This document shows, one piece after another, positions 16,084 through 22,594 of a stretch of DNA of 24,949 bases. The translations under genes were made by a program, and so were the position numbers. This DNA comes from Prevotellaceae bacterium UBA4336 (lineage in GTDB: Bacteria; Bacteroidota; Bacteroidia; Bacteroidales; Bacteroidaceae): positions 1 to 24,949 of the forward strand of contig DGTM01000046.1 of assembly GCA_002394305.1 (NCBI GenBank). Direction: 5' to 3'. The notes beneath the pieces were generated by a model. The model searched no databases and was not told the origin of the DNA. It saw only the letters and a program-made list of their open reading frames with translations. Position 1 is the stretch's first letter, and the number at the start of each line of letters is the position of its first letter.

Positions 16084-17494
16084 AAAGATAGGTTACGGCT
16101 TCGGCGACATGTCATCGTCGATGTTTTGGAAGGTGTTCTCGTACTATTTGCCTTTCTTTTATTCTAATGTCTTTGGGCTGAGCCTTGTAGATGCAGGCGT
16201 GTTGGTACTCGTCACCCGTATCTGGGATGCCGTCAGCGACCCCATGATGGGAATCGTTGCAGACCGCACACAGACGCGCTGGGGAAAATATCGTCCCTAT
16301 CTGCTCTGGGTGGCACCGCTGTTCAGCATTGCCGGCATCCTGTTGTTCACGACTCCCGACTGGTCGTATGGAGCTAAACTCATCTATGCCTATGTCACCT
16401 ACATCCTCATGATGACGATCTACACGGCCATCAACGTACCGTACGGAGCAATGTTGGGGGTGATGACCGATGACTCGCAGGAGAAGACCGTCTTTTCCTC
16501 CTTCCGTATGTTTTTTGCCTATGGTGGTTCGTTTATTGCTCTGGCAGCATGGGAACCGCTGGTGAGTTTCTTCAAGGCCGGAGGAATCAAGGGCGTAGCA
16601 GTAGAAAGTACAGCTGTAGCCTGGCAGCATGCCATGATTGTCATTGCTGCCGCATGCCTTGTACTATTCCTGCTCACTTTCGCCCTCACACGTGAGCGGC
16701 TGAAAACAGTTTCCACGGTCAGCATCGGCAAGGACTTCCGTTCACTCCTTTCCAACCGTCCGTGGTGGCTGCTCATTGCTGCTGCCCTCTGCTTTAATCT
16801 TTTCTGTACAGTCCGGGGAGCCACAGTCGCCTATTACTTTGCCGACATCATTGGCTTCGACACCACAATCAAGATTTCTCTATTCACTTTCGACTTCTCA
16901 CTCCTTTTCTATGCCGGACTTTTCCTCAGCGTAGGCGAAGTCTCGAACATGGTGGGCGTGGCATGCACCGTTCCCCTCGCTCGTCGCCTCGGCAAGAAGT
17001 CGCTGTTCATAGCCGTCAACGCAGCCCTCATGGTGTTGAGTGCCGCCTTCTTCTTCATCCCCGTTTCGCCCGCAGGCTTCTGGCTCATGCTCCTCTTCCA
17101 GGTCCTCATCAGTATTCTCACGGGAATGATGTCGCCCCTCGTATGGTCGATGTATGCTGACGTCAGCGACTATGCAGAGTTGCGATACAAGACGGCCTCC
17201 ACGGGTCTCATTTTCTCCTCCAGTTCCATGGCACAGAAGTTTGGGGGAGCCATTGGCGGTGCTGCTGTCTTATGGCTCCTCTCGGCCTGTGGCTACGTAC
17301 CGCGTACCGAGGAGCAATTAGCCAGCCAGACTCTCATCTCCCAGCCAGAGTCAGCTCTCCTCTGTCTCCGTATGCTCATGTCCTTCATCCCCGCTGCCGT
17401 GGCCCTCATTGCCATCCTTGCCTGTCATTTCTATCCTCTGACAGCCGAATGCATGGAAGACATCAACCGACAACTGAGAAAAGCTCGTCTGTAG
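16067..17494 (+). CDS. GPH-family sugar:cation symporter (MFS), probably for mannobiose/mannosyl-glucose
   Basis: 475 residues with about 12 hydrophobic membrane segments. The N-terminus (LSEKIGYGFGDMSSSMFWKV) and the first loop (DAVSDPMMGIVADRTQTRWGKYRPY) are typical of the glycoside-pentoside-hexuronide (melibiose carrier-like) family of inner-membrane symporters. The start overlaps the GH130 gene by 17 nt, suggesting translational coupling. In B. fragilis the equivalent transporter sits beside the mannosylglucose phosphorylase and brings in mannobiose. It cannot provide outer-membrane uptake, and no SusC/SusD pair was found in this window. The coupling ion is not evident. The gene closes the mannan locus and is followed by a strong terminator. 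Confidence 0.9.
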   Translation: MARLSEKIGYGFGDMSSSMFWKVFSYYLPFFYSNVFGLSLVDAGVLVLVTRIWDAVSDPMMGIVADRTQTRWGKYRPYLLWVAPLFSIAGILLFTTPDWSYGAKLIYAYVTYILMMTIYTAINVPYGAMLGVMTDDSQEKTVFSSFRMFFAYGGSFIALAAWEPLVSFFKAGGIKGVAVESTAVAWQHAMIVIAAACLVLFLLTFALTRERLKTVSTVSIGKDFRSLLSNRPWWLLIAAALCFNLFCTVRGATVAYYFADIIGFDTTIKISLFTFDFSLLFYAGLFLSVGEVSNMVGVACTVPLARRLGKKSLFIAVNAALMVLSAAFFFIPVSPAGFWLMLLFQVLISILTGMMSPLVWSMYADVSDYAELRYKTASTGLIFSSSSMAQKFGGAIGGAAVLWLLSACGYVPRTEEQLASQTLISQPESALLCLRMLMSFIPAAVALIAILACHFYPLTAECMEDINRQLRKARL

Positions 17495-17551
17495 CTTTTC
17501 CCGCTTAAAATCTTTTCACGTCTGAGAAAGTTCAGGCGTATATAATAAGAT

Positions 17552-17597
17552 GAGAGCAGAAAGAAAACATATTCGTTTTCCTTCTGCTCTCGTTTTT
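17552..17597 (+). terminator. Intrinsic terminator after the symporter gene
   Basis: A 17-nt arm at 17552-17568 pairs with 17575-17591 with one mismatch and a 6-nt loop, and a run of T (17593-17597) follows on the plus strand. It ends the mannan locus. It also lies downstream of the convergent rplT gene, so it may act in both directions. Confidence 0.9.
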
Positions 17598-17659
17598 GTG
17601 TAAATCCGAAAGTTGGTGTTTACTTCACCTTGAACTTCGTTCGAGCTTGCTCCCATTCG

Positions 17660-17681
17660 GAAGTGAGAGTTCTCTCACTTC
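17660..17681 (-). terminator. Perfect 10-bp hairpin just after the rplT stop
   Basis: GAAGTGAGAG (17660-17669) and CTCTCACTTC (17672-17681) form a perfect stem with a 2-nt loop, 2 nt beyond the rplT stop codon on the minus strand. No T-run follows on that strand, so it may be a 3'-end stabilising or attenuating hairpin instead of a true intrinsic terminator. Confidence 0.5.
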
Positions 17682-17683
17682 GC

Positions 17684-18034
17684 TCACTTGTTCGCAACCT
17701 TGGCTACGACAGCCTTGAAAGCTTCGGGGTAGTTGACTGCGAGGTCAGCGAGCACCTTGCGGTTGATTTCGATGCCAGCCTTGTGCAGCAGACCCATCAG
17801 CTGGCTATAGCTGAGGCCCTCCATGCGGGCAGCGGCATTGATACGCTGAATCCACAATGCGCGGAAGTTGCGCTTCTTGGTGCGACGGTCGCGGTAGGCG
17901 TATGTCAGACCCTTCTCCCAAGTGTTTTTGGCAACGGTCCATACGTTCTTGCGGGCACCAAAGTAACCTTTGGTCAGACCCAGAATCTTCTTTCTCTTAG
18001 CTCTTGAAGCTACATGATTTACTGATCTTGGCAT
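17684..18034 (-). CDS. rplT: 50S ribosomal protein L20
   Basis: 116 residues, the normal length for L20. The conserved N-terminus MPRSVNHVASRAKRKKILGLTKGYFGARKNVW and the core NFRALWIQRINAAARMEGLSYSQLM are clear. L20 is an early 23S rRNA-binding assembly protein of the large subunit and, in several bacteria, represses translation of its own operon. It is the last gene of thrS-infC-rpmI-rplT and is separated from rpmI by an unusually long 193-nt spacer. Confidence 0.98.
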   Translation of the reverse strand: MPRSVNHVASRAKRKKILGLTKGYFGARKNVWTVAKNTWEKGLTYAYRDRRTKKRNFRALWIQRINAAARMEGLSYSQLMGLLHKAGIEINRKVLADLAVNYPEAFKAVVAKVANK

Positions 18035-18069
18035 AATTTTGTTTCGTTTTGAATGTTAGCGCCAAAGAA

Positions 18070-18157
18070 TTTACAATTTACAATTTCTTTGCCCAAAATA
18101 ACCAATTGGTTAAATCGTACATAAACTGTACATTGTACATTGCTAAATTGTAAACGA
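18070..18157. repeat. AT-rich repeats and palindrome between rpmI and rplT
   Basis: The 193-nt spacer (18035-18227) holds TTTACAAT-type units (about 18070-18085, with a related TAAATTGTAAAC near 18144), a perfect 14-bp palindrome TAACCAATTGGTTA (18099-18112) and tandem TGTACAT units (18127-18140). No gene fits. These may be ordinary intergenic repeats or part of an mRNA control structure for rplT. Confidence 0.65.
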
Positions 18158-18227
18158 CTTGAACTTTTATTAGCTAAGCATTCGGTTAATAACTAAAGTT
18201 TAAACCTTCTCCTTACGATTTAGGGTT

Positions 18228-18425
18228 TTAGCGGAGGCAGAAGAGGTCGCGGACCTGCTTCATGTTCTCGGTCACAACGATAGCGCTGTGGTCGAGGTTG
18301 CGCTTCTGCTTCTTTGTCTTCTTCGTCAGGATGTGGCTGTGGTATGCGTGGTGACGCTTAACCTTGCCAGTTCCGGTGAATGTGAATCTCTTCTTTGCAC
18401 CGGAGTTAGTCTTTACTTTTGGCAT
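18228..18425 (-). CDS. rpmI: 50S ribosomal protein L35
   Basis: 65 residues, the usual L35 length. MPKVKTNSGAKKRFTFTGTGKVKRHHAYHSHILTKKTKKQKRNL is the diagnostic N-terminal two thirds. The start is set at 18425: the frame stays open to 18479, but those extra 18 residues are unlike L35 and would begin inside the infC-rpmI spacer. Small basic component of the large ribosomal subunit, cotranscribed with infC (84-nt spacer). Confidence 0.97.
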   Translation of the reverse strand: MPKVKTNSGAKKRFTFTGTGKVKRHHAYHSHILTKKTKKQKRNLDHSAIVVTENMKQVRDLFCLR

Positions 18426-18509
18426 TTTTTTGAAATTTGAATTAATTAATTTTGAATTATTAATGATGTGGCAACGCATATACCAGGGCGTTACGCACTA
18501 TCCTTTTCT

Positions 18510-19169
18510 TTAGTCGTCGAAGTCCTCGCCTTCCACCTTCGGGCCTGTGTATTCCTTGCGAGCCTTCTGCTGTGGGGCTTTCTTCTCGCGGACCGGAGCT
18601 TCAGTCGCTTCTTCTGCTTCCTGATTCTTCTTGGCACCGCCTGCCTGTTTCTTCGGAGCGAGGAACATAATCATGCGTTTGCCCTCGAGCTGCGGCATCT
18701 GTTCCACCTTGCCGTATTCCTCCAGGTCGGCGGCAAAGCGCAGCAGCAGTACTTCGCCCTGCTCCTTGAAGAGGATGCTACGACCTTTGAAGAAGACGTA
18801 TGCCTTCACCTTATCGCCATCGCTAAGGAAGCCCTGGGCATGCTTGAGCTTGAAGTTGTAGTCGTGGTCGTCGGTCTGAGGTCCGAAGCGTATCTCCTTG
18901 ACATCCACCTTCACCTGCTTGGCCTTGATTTCCTTTTGGTGCTTCTTCTGCTGGTAGATGAACTTGCTGTAGTCGATAAGTCGGCACACGGGTGGCTCTG
19001 CATTGGGTGAAATCTCTACGAGGTCCACTCCAAGTTGTTCTGCCATTTGCAATGCCTTTGAGACGGAAACTACGGAGCTTTCGATGTCGTCGCCCACAAT
19101 ACGCACTTCGCGTACACCACGTATTTGTTCGTTGACGCGATACTGCTGTTTCAGGTTGTTCTTCTTCAT
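18510..19169 (-). CDS. infC: Translation initiation factor IF-3
   Basis: 219 residues. The N-domain (about 8-77: YRVNEQIRGVREVRIVGDD ... EPPVCRLIDYSKF) and C-domain (about 84-170: VKEIRFGPQTDDHDYNFKLKHAQGFL ... GKRMIMFLAPK) are intact. IF-3 keeps the ribosomal subunits apart and proofreads start-codon selection on the 30S subunit. Beyond residue 172 there is a charged, low-complexity tail (KKNQEAEEATEAPVREKKAP ... EDFDD) that makes the protein about 40 residues longer than E. coli IF-3. The start is a plain ATG, not the AUU used by E. coli infC, so that form of start-codon autoregulation is not expected here. Confidence 0.97.
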   Translation of the reverse strand: MKKNNLKQQYRVNEQIRGVREVRIVGDDIESSVVSVSKALQMAEQLGVDLVEISPNAEPPVCRLIDYSKFIYQQKKHQKEIKAKQVKVDVKEIRFGPQTDDHDYNFKLKHAQGFLSDGDKVKAYVFFKGRSILFKEQGEVLLLRFAADLEEYGKVEQMPQLEGKRMIMFLAPKKQAGGAKKNQEAEEATEAPVREKKAPQQKARKEYTGPKVEGEDFDD

Positions 19170-19222
19170 TAATTATATTGTTCCACTATGAAACAAGTTG
19201 ATATTCGTCGAGTTTTCGGCTG

Positions 19223-19230
19223 CAAATTTA
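19223..19230 (-). promoter_or_regulatory. -7 box of infC overlapping the thrS stop codon
   Basis: On the minus strand 19230-19223 reads TAAATTTG, matching TAnnTTTG. Its first three bases are the thrS stop codon. Transcription would start about 45-50 nt ahead of the infC ATG, giving infC-rpmI-rplT a promoter of their own in addition to read-through from thrS. No -33 TTTG is visible. Confidence 0.5.
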
Positions 19231-21180
19231 GCACTTTTCTGTCATTCTGCGTACTTCTTCTGCAATTTTCTTTGCAAAATCTTCATATTTTAGTGTTCCT
19301 TGCTCGCCTCCACCGCGTTGGCGGAAGCTTACGGTGCCTTCTGCCTGCTCTTTTTCGCCTACGATGAGCATGTAGGGGATGTGCTTCAGTTCGGTGTCGC
19401 GAATCTTGCGTCCAATCTTCTCGCTGCGGTCGTCGATGATGGAGCGAACGTCCTGTGTGTCAAAGTAGGCCTTGATCTTCTCGGCGTATTCCTGATACTT
19501 TTCGCTGACGGGCAGAATGGCAACCTGGTCGGGCGTGAGCCACAGGGGGAAGTGGCCTGCGGTGTGCTCGATGAGGACAGCCACGAAGCGTTCCATCGAG
19601 CCGAAGGGGGCGCGGTGAATCATCACGGGACGATGTTTCTGGCCGTCTTCGCCGACGTATTCCAGTTGGAAGCGCTGGGGCAGCTGATAGTCCACCTGTA
19701 TGGTGCCGAGCTGCCAGCGGCGACCGATGGCGTCCTTCACCATGAAGTCGAGCTTTGGGCCGTAGAAGGCTGCTTCGCCAAGCTCTTGACGAGCCTTCAT
19801 GCCCTTCTCGGCGCAGGCGTCGATGATGGCCTGCTCTGCTACGTGCCAGTCTTCGTCGGAGCCGATGTACTTCTCCTTGTCGTTGGGGTCACGCAGTGAA
19901 ATCTGCACTTCAACGTTCTCTTCGCTGAAATTGAAGGTCGAGAAGACGCGCTGGATGATGTCCATCACATTGATGAACTCCTTCTTCACCTGGTCGGGAC
20001 GGCAGAAGATGTGGGCGTCGTCCTGCGTAAAGCATCGTACGCGTGTCAGTCCGTGGAGCTCGCCGCTCTGCTCGTAGCGATAGACCGTACCGAACTCTGC
20101 GCAACGGAACGGCAGTTCCTTGTAGGAGCGGGGACGGTTGGCGAATATCTCGCAGTGGTGCGGGCAGTTCATGGGCTTGAGCAAGTACTCTTCGCCTTCC
20201 TCGGGAGTCTGAATGGGCTGGAAGCTGTCCTTGCCGTAGTGGTCCCAGTGGCCGGAGGTCATGTAGAGGTTCTTGCCGCCGATGTTGGGCGTGATGACTT
20301 CCTGGTAGCCGTATTGCTTCTGGATCTTGCGGAGCATTTCCTGCAGACGCAGACGCAGGTCGGTGCCTTTGGGCAGCCAGATGGGGAGACCCTTGCCCAC
20401 GCGTTCGCTGAACATGAAGAGCTCCATCTCCTTGCCTATCTTGCGGTGGTCGCGCTTCTTGGCTTCCTCGAGCATCACGAGATACTCGTCGAGCATCTTC
20501 TTCTTGGGGTAGGAGATGCCGTAGAGGCGCTGCATCTGGTCCTTTGTGGCGTCGCCGCGCCAGAAGGCTCCTGCTATGCTCATCAGCTTGACGGCCTTGA
20601 TGATGCCTGTGCTGACAATGTGCGGACCCTTACAGAGGTCGGTGAAAGCCCCCTGGGTATAGGTCGTGATGCTACCGTCCTCGAGGTCCTGCTCGATGTG
20701 TTCGCACTTGTAGGTCTGACCGGCGGCTCCGAAGAGGGCGAGGCTATCGGCCTTGCTGACCTCCTTGCGGACGACGGGTTCGTCCTTGCGGGCCAGCTCA
20801 AGCATCTTGTCTTCGATGGTCTTGAAGTCGCCTTCGCCAATCTGTTTTCCGTCGGGAAGCAGCACATCGTAGAAGAATCCGTTCTCGATGGCAGGACCGA
20901 AGCCGAACTGAATGCCAGGATAGAGCTCCTGCAAAGCCTCGGCGAGGAGGTGGGCGCTGGTGTGCCAGAAAGCGTGCTTGCCCTCTTCGTCCTCGAACTT
21001 ATAGAGCTTGATGCTTGCGTCGCTGTTGATGGGACGGTTGAGTTCCGTGGTTTCGCCATTCACGCCACAGGCAATGACATCCTGTGCCAAACGGGGTGAA
21101 ATACTTTGTGCTATCTCAAAACCAGTAACGCCGTTTTCGTACTCACGAACGGAGCCATCGGGGAAGGTTATCTTTATCAT
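19228..21180 (-). CDS. thrS: Threonyl-tRNA synthetase
   Basis: 650 residues, complete, with the normal full domain order. TGS domain 1-62; editing domain about 63-240 with His73/His77 in HTSAH and the DLCKGPH block; class II catalytic core about 270-530 with the zinc-site MNCPHHCEIF, motif 2 (FRCAEFGTVYRYEQSGELHGL) and motif 3 (HRAPFGSMERF); anticodon-binding domain about 540-645. It charges tRNA-Thr and hydrolyses mischarged Ser-tRNA-Thr. It heads the conserved thrS-infC-rpmI-rplT cluster, 58 nt before infC. Its short leader leaves no space for a T-box. Confidence 0.98.
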   Translation of the reverse strand: MIKITFPDGSVREYENGVTGFEIAQSISPRLAQDVIACGVNGETTELNRPINSDASIKLYKFEDEEGKHAFWHTSAHLLAEALQELYPGIQFGFGPAIENGFFYDVLLPDGKQIGEGDFKTIEDKMLELARKDEPVVRKEVSKADSLALFGAAGQTYKCEHIEQDLEDGSITTYTQGAFTDLCKGPHIVSTGIIKAVKLMSIAGAFWRGDATKDQMQRLYGISYPKKKMLDEYLVMLEEAKKRDHRKIGKEMELFMFSERVGKGLPIWLPKGTDLRLRLQEMLRKIQKQYGYQEVITPNIGGKNLYMTSGHWDHYGKDSFQPIQTPEEGEEYLLKPMNCPHHCEIFANRPRSYKELPFRCAEFGTVYRYEQSGELHGLTRVRCFTQDDAHIFCRPDQVKKEFINVMDIIQRVFSTFNFSEENVEVQISLRDPNDKEKYIGSDEDWHVAEQAIIDACAEKGMKARQELGEAAFYGPKLDFMVKDAIGRRWQLGTIQVDYQLPQRFQLEYVGEDGQKHRPVMIHRAPFGSMERFVAVLIEHTAGHFPLWLTPDQVAILPVSEKYQEYAEKIKAYFDTQDVRSIIDDRSEKIGRKIRDTELKHIPYMLIVGEKEQAEGTVSFRQRGGGEQGTLKYEDFAKKIAEEVRRMTEKC

Positions 21181-21209
21181 GTTGTTATGTGTTATCTAAT
21201 TTCGGGGTG

Positions 21210-21217
21210 CAAAGGTA
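21210..21217 (-). promoter_or_regulatory. -7 box of the thrS transcript
   Basis: On the minus strand 21217-21210 reads TACCTTTG, a strong match to TAnnTTTG, followed by CACCCC. It lies 29 nt upstream of the thrS ATG, predicting a leader of about 20-25 nt. The -33 position is A/T-rich without a clear TTTG. Confidence 0.7.
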
Positions 21218-21343
21218 CAAAAAAAATGAAAAATGTAAAATGAAATATGAAAAATTATTTGCTTGCTCTCGCCTTTTGCCTTATTTTTTACTTGTTTAGC
21301 CGACATTTTAGGGCTTTTGGCTGCTTGTGTCGATGTTCTCGGC

Positions 21344-22564
21344 TCAATCTGCAGGGTAGTGTTCTTTGACGTATTTGTCCACCCATTCGTAGTATTCCTG
21401 CAGAGCTTGTGCTGGGTTTTTCTCCTTCCGGACTTTCTTCAAAGCATTGCGTCCATGATTGAATACTTCCCGCTCTAAGGGCATGATGCGTTGCACGATG
21501 CCTGTGCCTGCTGCATTCACCAGCTTGCTGAGGTCGATGTAGTCGCGCACATTGCCTCGCTGCAAGCAGAAGACTTTCAGCTTCTGTCCGATGGCTTGCG
21601 AGCAGAGCCAGGACTTGCCGTTCTCGCCATGCTGCACGATGGAGGGGAGCGTCACGCCCTCCGCAAGCATCAGGGGGATGGCAACCGAGCTGCATGGCCA
21701 GCCGATATTCGTCCAACTGACCGTAAGCGAAGGCCGTTCACCAGGCTTCACGCCTTGAACCAATATGGCAGAGGAAGTCAGGTAACGCGGTATGAACTCG
21801 GAGAAGTGAATGAAGTGTGTGTCGTTCTCATCCTTTGGCAACTGGTCATAGAGGTTCTGCTTTGTCAGTCCGTGGGTGAGATGGCGAGGTGTGTTGGCTA
21901 TCAGGTATTCAGCGTCGATGTTTCCCTTGCGATGAGCTTCTTCCATGAAGCTGGTAATCGCCATGAAACGTTCCACGCCTCGGTCAATGTCGCGACATCC
22001 AGTCAAACCATGATTGGTGCGCACCAAGTAACCATCGGGAGCTACCTTGGGGTCGTTGGCATCAAACTTGGCGTAACTCGAGTCGCCAGTCTCATAATAA
22101 GCACACCCGCCTTCGCTGTCCAATACCCCAAAGTTGGAGTTCAACCCTCGAGGCTTGGGCAGTGTGTCGAGCAGATGTTCGAAGTCGGCCAGGGTGCGAC
22201 ATACTTCTAAAGCCCGACGCATCAAGCGTCCGTCGTTGTCCGTGTCTTTGCCCTTGCAGCCGTTCATGTTGTAGGCAGCTGTGTTAATGATGGCAAAGCC
22301 AGCCTCATTGTGCCCGCCCCAGATGTCGACCGGCTTCTTGTCCCATGAAGCTGCGATGCCCATGTAGCGGTAGAGCTCCCCTTGTACATCGACCACCACA
22401 TTGTTGGCATCGCCTGTGTCACGATTCTTGAAGATGAGCGGGCGACCGTCCTTAGTGGCTTTGCCGGAGACGATGAACGATGTGCAGGCCATTGCTCTGC
22501 CGGAAGCGCCAAACAGCAGGACTATGGAAAAGAGCATCCATAATGATTTTCCGTATCTGTTCAT
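21344..22564 (-). CDS. Exported Ntn-hydrolase, linear amide C-N hydrolase / peptidase C45-like
   Basis: 406 residues. A signal peptide ends ...GRAMA and is followed at once by Cys27 in CTSFIVSGKATKDGRPLIFKNRD, the typical start of N-terminal-nucleophile hydrolases of the choloylglycine hydrolase / acyl-CoA:6-APA acyltransferase (C45) group. Further family-like blocks are WGGHNEAGFAIINTAAYN, NFGVLDSEGGCAYYETGD and GYLVRTNHGLTG. Cleavage after Ala26 would free the catalytic cysteine without an internal propeptide. The substrate is unknown; such enzymes cut amide bonds in peptides, bile salts or N-acyl compounds. It lies 30 nt after the GH38 gene on the same strand and is probably cotranscribed with it. 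Confidence 0.75.
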   Translation of the reverse strand: MNRYGKSLWMLFSIVLLFGASGRAMACTSFIVSGKATKDGRPLIFKNRDTGDANNVVVDVQGELYRYMGIAASWDKKPVDIWGGHNEAGFAIINTAAYNMNGCKGKDTDNDGRLMRRALEVCRTLADFEHLLDTLPKPRGLNSNFGVLDSEGGCAYYETGDSSYAKFDANDPKVAPDGYLVRTNHGLTGCRDIDRGVERFMAITSFMEEAHRKGNIDAEYLIANTPRHLTHGLTKQNLYDQLPKDENDTHFIHFSEFIPRYLTSSAILVQGVKPGERPSLTVSWTNIGWPCSSVAIPLMLAEGVTLPSIVQHGENGKSWLCSQAIGQKLKVFCLQRGNVRDYIDLSKLVNAAGTGIVQRIMPLEREVFNHGRNALKKVRKEKNPAQALQEYYEWVDKYVKEHYPAD

Positions 22565-22594
22565 TTCAAAGTGTGTTTATCTTCTGAGGGGATA

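Noticed and set aside
20011..21099. 362-codon plus-strand open frame
   Set aside because: It is a shadow of thrS with no independent domain support.
21181..21217. T-box or other long leader control of thrS
   Set aside because: The -7 box leaves only a 20-25 nt leader, too short for a T-box.
21247..21343. Terminator for the GH38-Ntn hydrolase operon
   Set aside because: Only short, widely spaced inverted segments (AGCCGA/TCGGCT) are visible, with no compact stem plus T-run that I could support.
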